Position numbers and translations under genes: made by a program | The notes under the pieces: generated by a model | What the model saw: the letters and a program-made list of their open reading frames with translations, nothing else | The model's database searches: none | Told to the model about the DNA's origin: nothing | Part shown: in pieces, positions 16,123-29,075 of the stretch | How positions within the stretch are numbered: position 1 is the stretch's first letter | How the letters are laid out: every line of letters starts with the position of its first letter | From: JOPF136 sp963773835 | GTDB lineage: Bacteria; Acidobacteriota; Terriglobia; Acidiferrales; UBA7541 | Direction: 5' to 3' | NCBI GenBank assembly: GCA_963773835.1 | Contig: CAVZCQ010000001.1 | Coordinates: 496,001 to 560,000, forward strand | DNA: 64,000 nucleotides

Positions 16123-18873
16123 GTGGACATCGTCGGCAATCGCCGCATCCCCACCGCCACCCTCCGCAGCAAGATCTTTGCCCAGGAAGGCCAGCCCTAT
16201 AACGAAGACAGGCTCCGGCGCGACTTCCAGGCTCTCTGGAACACCCAGTACTTCGAGAACATCCGCCTGGAGGTGGAAAACAGCCCGGACAAGCCCAACG
16301 AAGTCATCGTCGTCTTCTACGTCACCGAGCGCCCCATCATCCGCCACATCAAATACAAGGGCATCAGTGCGATTTCCGAATCCGACATTCTGGACCGCTT
16401 CAAGGACCGCAAACTCGGGCTCACGGTGGAAAGTTCTTTCAATCCCACCAAGATCAAGCGCGCCGAGGTCCTGATCAAGGAATTGCTCGGGGAACATGGC
16501 AGGCAGTTTGCCACCGTCACCCCGGAGTATTCCAAGATTGCCGGCACCAATGCCGTCGAGCTCACGTTCGTCGTTAACGAGGGGCCCAAGGTCAAGGTCG
16601 GAAAAATCACCTTCATTGGCAATAAGGCCTTTTCCGACCGTAAAATCATCCGTTCCATGCGCAACGACCGCCCTTACGGCTTTCCGGCCGGGCCCTTTTT
16701 CGTCAAAGTGGGCAACAAGACCTTCGACCGCCGCAAGCTCGACGAGGATATCGAGCTCGGCATCCGCTCCCTCTATCAGGACAACGGCTACTTCACTGTC
16801 GTCGTCAAGGATCCCAAGCTCGAGACCGTGGACATCCAGAAGTCCGGCATCCCCGGCCCCTGGCCCTTTTTCGGCGGACGCCACGGCAAGGCCACCAACA
16901 TCACCATCGAGATTGACCAGGGCGAACGCTACCGCATGGGCAAGCTCGTCGTCCGCAGCCGCGATCCCGAGCATCCCGAGATGATCTTCAAGACCGAGTT
17001 TCTCGAAAGGGCTTTTCCGATCAGGCAGGGGGACATCTTCTCCACCGAAAAGGTCCGCAAAGCCCTTGAAGAGTATAAGGACCTGTTCGGCAATTACGGC
17101 TTCATCGATTTCACCGCCCAGCCCCAGACCGACGTGGACGTCCCCAACAAGGTCGTCAACCTCACTCTCGAATTCGACGTGCAGAAAGCCTACCGCGTGC
17201 GCCGCATCGAATTCGTCGGCAATACGACCACCCGCGACAAGGTGATCCGCCGCCAGTTGCTCCTCGACGAGGGCGATTTGTACAGCAACCGGCTGTGGGA
17301 GCTCAGCATCCTGCGCATCAACCAGTTGGATTACTTTGAGCCAATCAAGAAGGACCAGAACGTCGACCTGAAGCGCAATCCCAAGGAAGGCACCGTCGAC
17401 ATCACCCTCAAGGTCAAGGAAAAGGGGAAGCAGTCCATCGGCCTGAACGGCGGCCTCAGCGGCATCGCCGGCACGTTTGTCGGTTTCAACTACCAGACCA
17501 ACAACTTCCTGGGTCTCGGCGAGACCCTCAACTTCTCCACTCAGTTCGGCACCCTCGAGCGCAGCATCGTCTTCGGCTTCACGGAGCCTTATTTCCGCGA
17601 CAAACCCCTCACCACCGGCTTCACCCTTTTCGATTCGCGCTACAGCTTCGACACCGCTCGGGAGACCGCCATCCTGCTCGGCAGCCAGCTTCCCATTACC
17701 GACCCCAACGCCACGCAGAATTACAACCAGGACAGCAAGGGCTTTACCGTCTTCGCCAGCTACCCGCTCAAGCGCTATTCGTTCACTCGCGTCGGCCTGA
17801 GCTACGGCTACACAGCCACCAATATCACCGCCTTCAGCGACGCCTCCCGCCTCCTCTTTGAGACCCTGCAATTTCGCAGCGCCGCCGGCCCCTCCTCTCT
17901 GAACGGAATCGACCAGAGCCAGATCACCGTCAATGCGACGTACAACACCGTCAACAGTCCGCTCAATCCTACGGCCGGGAAAGAGATCTACCTCGCCATG
18001 TCGTTCGTCGGCGGGCCACTGGGCGGAAACGTGAACTCGATTACGCCGACCCTCGAATACAAGCGCTTTTTCGCGGTCCGCAAGAAGCGCAATGTCATCG
18101 GCCTTCGCTTCCTCACGGCGTTCACCACCGGTTACGCCGGCAAGGAGGTACCGCCCCTCACTCGGCTCTATCTGGGCGGCGAACAAGACGTCCGCGGGTT
18201 CGATATACGCACCGTCACCCCCGTGGCCTTCGTCCCTACCAACAATCCCACCAACATCACCTATACCGACCCCAGCTTGCTCGGTGGCGGCGGCTCTCCG
18301 ACCACGCGCCAGGTCCCGATCCCCATCCTCCTGTACCAGTTCTCGTTTCCCGGCGGCGACATCGAGTCGGTGGGTAATTTTGAATACCGCATTCCCCTTT
18401 ACGGCCAGTACGTCGGTCTCAGCTACTTCCTCGATGTGGGAGTCAACGGCATCCTCCGCCGGAACCAGTTGAGGCTGGATCCGGGCGGTCTCGCCGATCT
18501 CCAAAACACGTTCAAGAACCAACCCATCCCCAGCGAACTCCCGCTGGCCCAGAAATCCAATTTTTACCCGCGCTCCTCCACCGGCCTCGAGTTGGTCGTC
18601 CAGCTTCCCATCGTCCAGGTACCCTTCCGCATTTATTACGCTTACAACATTTCCCGGTATGCGCAGGTGGTCCAACCGCCGCGCGGGCAGTTTTTTATCA
18701 GCCCCTCTATCTACAACTCGTTGTGTTCCAGCGGCGACCCGGCATGCAACGCGCAGGTGCTGGCGCAGCAGATTCTCCCGCAGGTGCACAACTTCCTTGA
18801 CCAGAACAGCAAACGGCTGATTTACTCCGAACCGCTGCGCACGGTCCGCTTTACCGTGGCGCGGACGTTCTAG
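16123..18873 (+). CDS. bamA: outer membrane assembly factor BamA
   Basis: Central subunit of the outer-membrane beta-barrel assembly machine. The visible frame gives 916 residues: five POTRA domains (about 1-430, beginning ERVDIVGNRRIPTATL) and a C-terminal 16-strand barrel with VRGF-type motif DVRGFDIRT. It ends in a phenylalanine (VARTF), as outer-membrane proteins do. GTG 16123 is only the first usable in-frame start after TGA 16075. A protein beginning there would lack a signal peptide, so the true start is upstream in another frame (see 15947-16122). It follows clpC and precedes a large lipoprotein gene and ompH/skp, its usual partner. Confidence 0.93.
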   Translation: MDIVGNRRIPTATLRSKIFAQEGQPYNEDRLRRDFQALWNTQYFENIRLEVENSPDKPNEVIVVFYVTERPIIRHIKYKGISAISESDILDRFKDRKLGLTVESSFNPTKIKRAEVLIKELLGEHGRQFATVTPEYSKIAGTNAVELTFVVNEGPKVKVGKITFIGNKAFSDRKIIRSMRNDRPYGFPAGPFFVKVGNKTFDRRKLDEDIELGIRSLYQDNGYFTVVVKDPKLETVDIQKSGIPGPWPFFGGRHGKATNITIEIDQGERYRMGKLVVRSRDPEHPEMIFKTEFLERAFPIRQGDIFSTEKVRKALEEYKDLFGNYGFIDFTAQPQTDVDVPNKVVNLTLEFDVQKAYRVRRIEFVGNTTTRDKVIRRQLLLDEGDLYSNRLWELSILRINQLDYFEPIKKDQNVDLKRNPKEGTVDITLKVKEKGKQSIGLNGGLSGIAGTFVGFNYQTNNFLGLGETLNFSTQFGTLERSIVFGFTEPYFRDKPLTTGFTLFDSRYSFDTARETAILLGSQLPITDPNATQNYNQDSKGFTVFASYPLKRYSFTRVGLSYGYTATNITAFSDASRLLFETLQFRSAAGPSSLNGIDQSQITVNATYNTVNSPLNPTAGKEIYLAMSFVGGPLGGNVNSITPTLEYKRFFAVRKKRNVIGLRFLTAFTTGYAGKEVPPLTRLYLGGEQDVRGFDIRTVTPVAFVPTNNPTNITYTDPSLLGGGGSPTTRQVPIPILLYQFSFPGGDIESVGNFEYRIPLYGQYVGLSYFLDVGVNGILRRNQLRLDPGGLADLQNTFKNQPIPSELPLAQKSNFYPRSSTGLELVVQLPIVQVPFRIYYAYNISRYAQVVQPPRGQFFISPSIYNSLCSSGDPACNAQVLAQQILPQVHNFLDQNSKRLIYSEPLRTVRFTVARTF

Positions 18874-18990
18874 GGGCCGGGAGATGACAGCACAACTACG
18901 AACGGAACGAGAGCAGGCCGGCAAGGGGGCACGACACATGTGCGGTTCGGCCGCGGCGCCCGGGGGACCCACTTCACCAGGACAGGAGAG

Positions 18991-21900
18991 ATGCGCAATT
19001 TGAGAGACACATGCATTCGCGGCGGCCTCGCTGCCCTCATCCTCGCGCTTGCCGGGCTGGCCTCCGCTTGCCATAGCAACAGCGGCACCACCGTAATGGT
19101 CCAGGTCTCGCCCCTCAGCCAGACCGTGGCCCTGCAAGGCACCGCACAATTCTTCGCCGGCGTGACCGGTGCCACCGACACCACGGTTACCTGGCAGGTC
19201 GACGGGGTCACCGGCGGCAATTCCGTTTGTGGCACCATTTCCACGAACGGCCTGTACACCGCGCCGTCCGCCCTTCCCGCCACCACCGCCTGTGCAGGCA
19301 GCACGAGCACTTCGACCGCCTGTAACACCACCACGAACGGCACGATCACGCTGAATAGTGGTTGTGTGCTGATCTCGGCGGTGAGCAACGCGAACGCGGC
19401 GGCTACGGGCACCGCCGGCGTCACTCTCACTTCCGGCGTCACCCTTACGGTGACTCCCTCGGGCTCGGCCACCATGGGCACGGGCGAGAAGCTCAGCTTT
19501 ATTGCCACGGTAACGGGGTCCACGAATCTCAATGTAAGCTGGTTTGTTAACAACGTGCAGGGCGGCAACTCCACCCTCGGCACGATTAACTCTACGACCG
19601 TTGGAAACGGCAGGCTGGCCAACGCCGCGATCTACACGGCTCCGTCTCCGGCGCCCTCCCCCAACACCGTCACCATCGAGGCGAAGGCCGTGGCGGACAC
19701 CACCCAGGTCCAAGCCATTGCCGTTACCATTACCGCCGCGACGCCTCCCACGCTTTCCTCCATCGCACCGCTCCAGATTCCAGCGGGTGCCTACTCGGAA
19801 GACATCTATCTTTCCGGAGCGAACTTTTTGAGCACGACTTCGGTCCTCTTTTCCGGTGTCAGTGTAGGCACGCTCACGGGAGGAAGTGTGACCGCCATAA
19901 ACGCGGATCTGATTCGCGCGCGCCTTCCCGCCGGCCTTCTCGGCACGCCGGGGAGTTACACGGTGGCTGCCGAGGAGCAAAATGGAGTCACCACCCCGGC
20001 CCTTCAGGTGCAAGTCGTGCCGGTGCGGCCTTCCCTGCTCGGCGCCACTCCCTCCACGCTCACTCAGAATTCTCCCACCACCACGGTGGAGCTGGCCGGC
20101 GGCTATTTCACTCCCTCCACGCTCAGCGAATGGAACGGCCATCTGGTGAGCAGCACGCCGGACGCGAGCTTCCCGCGCAGCATTCAGGCCACACTGAACT
20201 CCAGCGATCTCATCGAAGCGGGCCTGTTCCAGATCGCCGTGCGCACTCCCGCCGCTACGCCCCCGCGTTCTGCCGTGGACGTTGCGATTCGTCCAGCGGC
20301 TGCCCCGGCTGTGTTCAATACGATTACCGGATTCAGCAAGAGCAACGGGACCTCCGGCGGCCCCGTGGCCGTCGCGCTGAACGACATTAGCGGAATCGCC
20401 GTGGTGGTGGACCAGGGCTTGAACACGCTCGACCTGCTCGATCCGGCGTTTGCCTCCGTGGCCTCTCAGGTGGTTGTGGGCACCACACCCACTTCGGTGG
20501 CCGTGGACGGGCTGCGCAATCTCGCACTGGTCACGGATTCGGCCTCGAATGATCTGGCTGTCGTGGACCTTTCCGCGTCTGTGCTCTCCACCACACTCCC
20601 CTGTGTGGGGACCGCGCCTGTGGCGGTCGGCGTGGATGAAGTGCACGGGCGTGCGCTGGTCGTGGATCAGAATGGGAGCGCCGGCTTCGTATTGGACACG
20701 GTGCACCCGATGGCGTGTCCCGTAGTCCGTGCCGTCACATCGATTACCCGCGCCGGTGGCACGGTTACCGCGACCTTGGCTTCGGCTCTCACCATCCCCG
20801 GCGGCAATGGCTCCGGAATCATCACGATTTCCGGAGTGGCGAACACCAGTTTCGACGGCACGTTCGTGGTGCTCACCGGTTCCGGCACGACTACGCTCAC
20901 TTGGGCCCAGGCCGGCGCAGACGGCAGCAGCACAGGCGGCTCCGCGGTGTCGGGTTCCGTGCTCGGTACTGTGGCCGTCAGCACGGGCACCAAGCCGCAG
21001 ATCGCCGTGCTGCCGCAGATGGGCTGGGCCATTGTCACGCCGGGCGGCTCGGGTACGCTTACCGTTGTGGATCTCACGCGGCTTTCCGTGGTCTTCACCG
21101 CAGCTATCACCGCCACCACTCGCGGCGTCGCCGTGAACTCGGAAACCAAGACCATGCTCCTCGCGGAACCCTCTTCGGCTGCGGGCTTCCTGTTCAGCCT
21201 TCTGGACCAGTCCATCTCCAGCGTGACGCTCAGTGTGGGCAACGTGGCCGCGGCCGTGAATCCCTTCACCAACGTGGGTGTGCTGTTGAATCCCGGTGTG
21301 CACGAGGCGTTCGAGCTGGATTTGAGCACACCGGCCCAACTCTCCACGATTCCCCTGGGGAGCGACCCCGTTGCTGTGGCCCTGGATTCGGCCACGAACA
21401 TGGCCCTCGTGGCTGACGACGTGGACGGCTCCGTAACCGTAATCGATCTTGGCGCCACCCGCTCGCGGCTGGCGACGCCCGAGCCGCAAATCCTCCAGGT
21501 GAACCCCACCATCACGCTCACCTCTGCTTCGGCTGTTCCGATCACCATCATCGGCGCCGGATTCGTTCCCGGCTCGCAAATCCGCCTGGATGAGACGGTC
21601 ATCCCGACCACGTTTGTGAACAGCCGCGAGCTGACTGCATCCATTCCCACCAGCTTGCTCACTCGGCCGCGCCGTTTGGTGGTGGACGTGCAGAACTCTG
21701 CGTCTTTGTTTTCCAATGTCTTCAACCTCTTGGTGGCCCAAGCGGTCGCGGTGGGCACTTCTCCGCTGGGAGTGGCCGTGGATCAGGATAACGATCGCGC
21801 TGTAGTGGCCAATTCCGGCGATGGCACCGTTTCGGTGATCGACATTTCTTCCCCCGGCACGAATCCCGCGTTTGGCACGGTCATCTCGACCGTCACTGTC

Positions 21901-22653
21901 GGTAACACCCCGATTGACCTGGCTGTGGTGAGCCGCATCGGAGCCGCGGTGGTTTCCAACAGCGGCAGTTCCAGCGCTTCGATCATTAACATGACCACCA
22001 ATCCCGTTACCGTTCCCGCGACTGTGACAGTCGGTGCCGACCCCACTGGCGTGGCCGCCAGCGAATCGCTGGGGACGGCATTGGTCGTCAATACGGGGAG
22101 CAACTCGATCAGCCTCTTCCCTGCGAACGGCATCTCCGGGACCCAGGCGAGCGGCCTGGGCGTGGATGCGGGGCCGGTGGCCGCCGCCATCGCTCCGGAT
22201 CTCAACATCGCGGTAACCGCACAGGCGTCCACGTCGAACGACGCGGAGATCCTGAACGTCTCGACGGGAGCCGTGAGCGCTGTGAACCGCATCTCGAATA
22301 TATCGACTCCGACAGGCGTGGACTACGACCCGGTCAACCAGGTGTTCCTGATCCAAGCGAGCGGCTCCAACACCATCGTCAGCCTCAATACCACCACCCT
22401 GGCCACGAGCAGCATTCGCACCGGCGTGAATCCGACTTCGCTCTCCTACAATTTCCAGGACGGCACGCTGCTCACCCAGAACGGCGGAAGCAACTCGCTT
22501 TCGGTGGTGGATCTGCCCAACCGCCAGGTGCGTGATGTCTTGCCGATTTCGGGCAGCCCGCAGTATGCGCTGGCCATCCACCGCCGCCTGGAACTGGTGG
22601 TCATCTCGGACTCGGCGAACAACCAGGTTCTGCTTTATCCCCTGCCGCGGTAG
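18991..22653 (+). CDS. lipoprotein with Ig-like, TIG and YncE-type beta-propeller repeats
   Basis: A 1220-residue lipoprotein. ATG 18991 follows an AGGAGAG site. A lipobox LASAC lies at about residues 22-26. Two Ig-like (BIG2-type) domains follow (to about 260), marked by NGLYTAPS and IYTAPSPA repeats, then IPT/TIG-like segments (about 265-440). Multiple YncE/YVTN-type propeller blades with VAVD and DLAVV patterns come next; a further TIG-like segment lies at about 835-920. Between blades, about residues 579-658, is a module containing SFDGTF and GSGTTTLTW. A very similar module occurs inside the secretin at 30161-33394. The protein is presumably surface- or periplasm-exposed; no enzyme motif is seen. 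Confidence 0.85.
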   Translation: MRNLRDTCIRGGLAALILALAGLASACHSNSGTTVMVQVSPLSQTVALQGTAQFFAGVTGATDTTVTWQVDGVTGGNSVCGTISTNGLYTAPSALPATTACAGSTSTSTACNTTTNGTITLNSGCVLISAVSNANAAATGTAGVTLTSGVTLTVTPSGSATMGTGEKLSFIATVTGSTNLNVSWFVNNVQGGNSTLGTINSTTVGNGRLANAAIYTAPSPAPSPNTVTIEAKAVADTTQVQAIAVTITAATPPTLSSIAPLQIPAGAYSEDIYLSGANFLSTTSVLFSGVSVGTLTGGSVTAINADLIRARLPAGLLGTPGSYTVAAEEQNGVTTPALQVQVVPVRPSLLGATPSTLTQNSPTTTVELAGGYFTPSTLSEWNGHLVSSTPDASFPRSIQATLNSSDLIEAGLFQIAVRTPAATPPRSAVDVAIRPAAAPAVFNTITGFSKSNGTSGGPVAVALNDISGIAVVVDQGLNTLDLLDPAFASVASQVVVGTTPTSVAVDGLRNLALVTDSASNDLAVVDLSASVLSTTLPCVGTAPVAVGVDEVHGRALVVDQNGSAGFVLDTVHPMACPVVRAVTSITRAGGTVTATLASALTIPGGNGSGIITISGVANTSFDGTFVVLTGSGTTTLTWAQAGADGSSTGGSAVSGSVLGTVAVSTGTKPQIAVLPQMGWAIVTPGGSGTLTVVDLTRLSVVFTAAITATTRGVAVNSETKTMLLAEPSSAAGFLFSLLDQSISSVTLSVGNVAAAVNPFTNVGVLLNPGVHEAFELDLSTPAQLSTIPLGSDPVAVALDSATNMALVADDVDGSVTVIDLGATRSRLATPEPQILQVNPTITLTSASAVPITIIGAGFVPGSQIRLDETVIPTTFVNSRELTASIPTSLLTRPRRLVVDVQNSASLFSNVFNLLVAQAVAVGTSPLGVAVDQDNDRAVVANSGDGTVSVIDISSPGTNPAFGTVISTVTVGNTPIDLAVVSRIGAAVVSNSGSSSASIINMTTNPVTVPATVTVGADPTGVAASESLGTALVVNTGSNSISLFPANGISGTQASGLGVDAGPVAAAIAPDLNIAVTAQASTSNDAEILNVSTGAVSAVNRISNISTPTGVDYDPVNQVFLIQASGSNTIVSLNTTTLATSSIRTGVNPTSLSYNFQDGTLLTQNGGSNSLSVVDLPNRQVRDVLPISGSPQYALAIHRRLELVVISDSANNQVLLYPLPR

Positions 22654-22675
22654 GAGGGCGGGCCTGGGGTTCCCG

Positions 22676-22704
22676 TTGACCGTTTCGGAAAGGCGCGCCA
22701 TAAT
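22676..22704 (+). promoter_or_regulatory. sigma-70-type promoter of ompH
   Basis: TTGACC (22676-22681), 17-base spacer, CATAAT (22699-22704), 42 bases before the preferred ATG 22747. An overlapping TAATGT at 22701 is an alternative -10. Confidence 0.6.
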
Positions 22705-22746
22705 GTGCGTTTTGCAATTCCATCGCTGTTGCAGCAAGGAGATGTG

Positions 22747-23379
22747 ATGAACAACCCAGTCAGAGCTTTGGTCGTTCCGGCCCTCATTCTCACGGCAGCC
22801 GCCTCCCTGTGGGCCCAGAGTTCCCCGCCTCCCGCCGCCGGGGCCCTCCCCAAGATGGCCATCGTGGATATTCGCGCCGCCATGTTGAGCACGGCGGAGG
22901 GCAAACAGATGGCCGCGGAAATTCAATCGCAGTTTTCCGCCAAGCAGGCGGAGCTGGAAAACATGCGCAAGAGCCTGGAAGACGTCCAGACGCGGCTCAC
23001 GAATGGACGGCAAACGCTCGGTGACGAGGAGCGTATTCGGCTCGAACGGCAGGGCCAGCGCATGCAGCAGCAATTGCAGCGCAAACAAGAAGAGTACCAG
23101 CAGGACTTCAACGATGCGCAGCAGGACGCCATCGACAAGCTGGGCCGGAAAATGGGCGACGTCATTTCCCACTACGCGCGCGAGAACGGCTACCTGATCA
23201 TCATGGACGCCCAGGTGTGCAACATCTACTGTTCCAACCAGCTCGATGTTACGCAGGACATCATCCGGCTGTATGACCAAGCCAACCCAGTGAAGGCTGC
23301 CGCTCCTGCGCCTGGCCGCCCGAGCACACGTCCAGGCCAGCCGGGCACCAATCCTCCTCCGGCAAAGCCCAAGCCATAG
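22747..23379 (+). CDS. OmpH/Skp-family periplasmic chaperone
   Basis: A 210-residue secreted protein. ATG 22747 is preferred over the earlier frame opening at 22705 because AAGGAG lies a few bases before it and a signal peptide follows (VRALVVPALILTAAASLWAQ). The body has the OmpH/Skp layout: a short strand (KMAIVDIRAAMLSTAEGKQM), two long charged helices (about 70-140, coiled-coil tentacles) and a return strand ending LDVTQDIIRLYD. A Pro-rich tail follows. Skp holds unfolded outer-membrane proteins for BamA, which fits the bamA gene nearby. It has its own promoter. Confidence 0.9.
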   Translation: MNNPVRALVVPALILTAAASLWAQSSPPPAAGALPKMAIVDIRAAMLSTAEGKQMAAEIQSQFSAKQAELENMRKSLEDVQTRLTNGRQTLGDEERIRLERQGQRMQQQLQRKQEEYQQDFNDAQQDAIDKLGRKMGDVISHYARENGYLIIMDAQVCNIYCSNQLDVTQDIIRLYDQANPVKAAAPAPGRPSTRPGQPGTNPPPAKPKP

Positions 23380-23468
23380 CCGCCTACCGGCATCGGAGAC
23401 ATTCCCGGGCGGCGCCGAAGGCGTCGCCCCCGAAGCCGCGGCGGCCCCCGGCTGCGTTCCCCCTCGGC

Positions 23469-23497
23469 TTGCATTCGCGGTTGCAGCGCGATATAGT
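23469..23497 (+). promoter_or_regulatory. promoter of the rimP-nusA-infB operon
   Basis: TTGCAT (23469-23474), 17-base spacer and TATAGT (23492-23497). Transcription would start near 23504, placing the leader hairpin at 23527-23549 in the 5' untranslated region. Confidence 0.65.
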
Positions 23498-23526
23498 GTC
23501 GTTTCCGGGCGAGGGTTGAACACCAG

Positions 23527-23549
23527 AGTGGGCGAAAGCCCACTTTTTT
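23527..23549 (+). terminator. leader hairpin with T tract upstream of rimP
   Basis: A 7-bp stem AGTGGGC/GCCCACT with a GAAA tetraloop followed by six T residues, a textbook intrinsic terminator shape. It lies between the promoter and rimP, so it probably acts as an attenuator of the nusA operon. Leader attenuation and NusA autoregulation are known for this operon in other bacteria. Confidence 0.75.
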
Positions 23550-23613
23550 GTTGGCCGGGATGCCGGCCGCGAGCCGGGTGTACGTACACGCGGACCCTGG
23601 TCCCGGTGTCGGC

Positions 23614-24066
23614 ATGAAGCTCGAAAAGATTCGCGAAGCAGCCGAACGCGTCGCAGGTTCCGCAGGCCTGGACGTGGTGGACGTGGAATGGAAGGTCGGC
23701 CGCCAGCGCTTTCTCCGGGTGATCCTGGACAAGCCTGGCGGGGTCAGTCATGGGGACTGCGAAAAAGTGAGCCACGAACTGGGGGTCATCCTGGACGTGG
23801 AGCAGCTCATCCCCGGGCCTGCGGGGTATGTGTTGGAGGTGAGCTCGCCGGGACTGGACCGCAAACTGACCAAGCCGGCGGAGTACGAGAGGTTTAGCGG
23901 GCGCCGCGCCCGGATTTCGCTCTCGCAGCCCATCGAGAGCCAGACGTTTTTCGAGGGGCGGCTGGCCGGTTACGCGGAAGGGCGCGTGAAGCTCGAGGTG
24001 AACGGGAGGGTTGTGGCCCTGCCGTTTGAGTGGATTCGCAAGGCGCAACTCGTCGTAGAATTTTAG
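23614..24066 (+). CDS. rimP: ribosome maturation factor RimP
   Basis: A 150-residue protein needed for 30S subunit maturation. The frame opens at 23548, but ATG 23614 (MKLEKIREAAERVA) gives the standard RimP N-terminus. Family motifs are DVEW and RFLRVILDKPGG, the CEKVSHELGVILD segment and YVLEVSSPGLDR, followed by the SH3-like C-terminal domain. It heads the classical rimP-nusA-infB-rbfA-truB operon, behind a promoter and an attenuator-like hairpin. Confidence 0.93.
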   Translation: MKLEKIREAAERVAGSAGLDVVDVEWKVGRQRFLRVILDKPGGVSHGDCEKVSHELGVILDVEQLIPGPAGYVLEVSSPGLDRKLTKPAEYERFSGRRARISLSQPIESQTFFEGRLAGYAEGRVKLEVNGRVVALPFEWIRKAQLVVEF

Positions 24067-24099
24067 GCCGCGGCGGGTGGGGTCAAGGGAGAAGCAGGA

Positions 24100-28319
<4,220 letters not shown>

Positions 28320-28376
28320 ACGGTCCGCCGCGCCTGCCGGCGCGGCTGCGGGCTCCGCGGACCGGGGAGGCAGACG

Positions 28377-28658
28377 ATGCCTGTCGGATTGCTCACGCTG
28401 GAGATTTACATCCCCGATGCGAGATCGCTGAAGGACAAGCGCCAGGTGCTGCGCAGCCTGAAGGACCGGCTGCGCCGGCAGTTCAACATCGCGATTGCGG
28501 AACTCGACCACCAGGAGACCTGGCAGCGGTCGCTGGTGGGCGTGGTGACGATATCGAACGACACGCGGCACCTGGAGGACGCGCTCGAAAAAGTGGCGAA
28601 TGAATCGGAGCGGCTGCTGGGGCGCGACCTGGTGGGAAGCACGGTGGAAGTTCTGTGA
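28377..28658 (+). CDS. DUF503 (YlxP-like) protein
   Basis: A 93-residue protein with the DUF503 pattern: LEIYIPDARSLKDKRQVLRS near the start, RRQFNIAIAELDHQETWQRS in the middle and a short C-terminal strand. YlxP-like proteins sit between infB and rbfA in many genomes, exactly as here. In some bacteria they are associated with ribosome assembly. It may act with its neighbours in late 30S maturation; the biochemical role is not firmly established. Confidence 0.88.
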   Translation: MPVGLLTLEIYIPDARSLKDKRQVLRSLKDRLRRQFNIAIAELDHQETWQRSLVGVVTISNDTRHLEDALEKVANESERLLGRDLVGSTVEVL

Positions 28659-28697
28659 ACCATGAGCGGGCATATCGCCATCTGAGGTCTGACTCCC

Positions 28698-29063
28698 ATG
28701 ACCACCGTCCGCCACCGCCACGAGCGCGTGGCCGAAGAAATCCGCCACGAATTTGAAGCCATGCTCGCGGGGGAGCTGAAGGACCCGCGGCTGGCGGGGC
28801 CCATGCGCGTCACGGAAGTGTGCGTGACGCCGGACCTGAAGCACGCGCGCATTTTCCTCGCTGCATTCGGAACGCGGGAGGAGCGGCGCGGGGTGCGCGA
28901 CGGGCTGGCCGCGGCGATGGGCTTTGTCCGCCACCAACTGGCGCAGCGGCTCGACCTGCGGCGCGTGCCGGAAATCCATTTCGTGGTGGACGCCTCGGGA
29001 GTGGAAGGCGGGCGGCTGGAAGAGCTGCTGCACCCTCCGTCGTCCGGCAGAGACGCGTCCTGA
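28698..29063 (+). CDS. rbfA: ribosome-binding factor A
   Basis: A 121-residue KH-fold protein needed for 16S rRNA 5' end processing and cold adaptation. The RbfA signature is visible: RVAEEIRHEFEAMLAGELKDP, the VTEVCVTPDLKHARIFL strand region and LRRVPEIHFVVD near the end. The length is normal for the family. It lies 40 bases after DUF503 and 13 before truB in the nusA operon. Confidence 0.94.
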   Translation: MTTVRHRHERVAEEIRHEFEAMLAGELKDPRLAGPMRVTEVCVTPDLKHARIFLAAFGTREERRGVRDGLAAAMGFVRHQLAQRLDLRRVPEIHFVVDASGVEGGRLEELLHPPSSGRDAS

Positions 29064-29075
29064 CGCCGCGCCGAG

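Noticed and set aside
22600..23620. replication origin at the skew switch
   Set aside because: Not annotated as oriC because no DnaA-box cluster, AT-rich unwinding region, dnaA or dnaN was seen; kept only as a finding.
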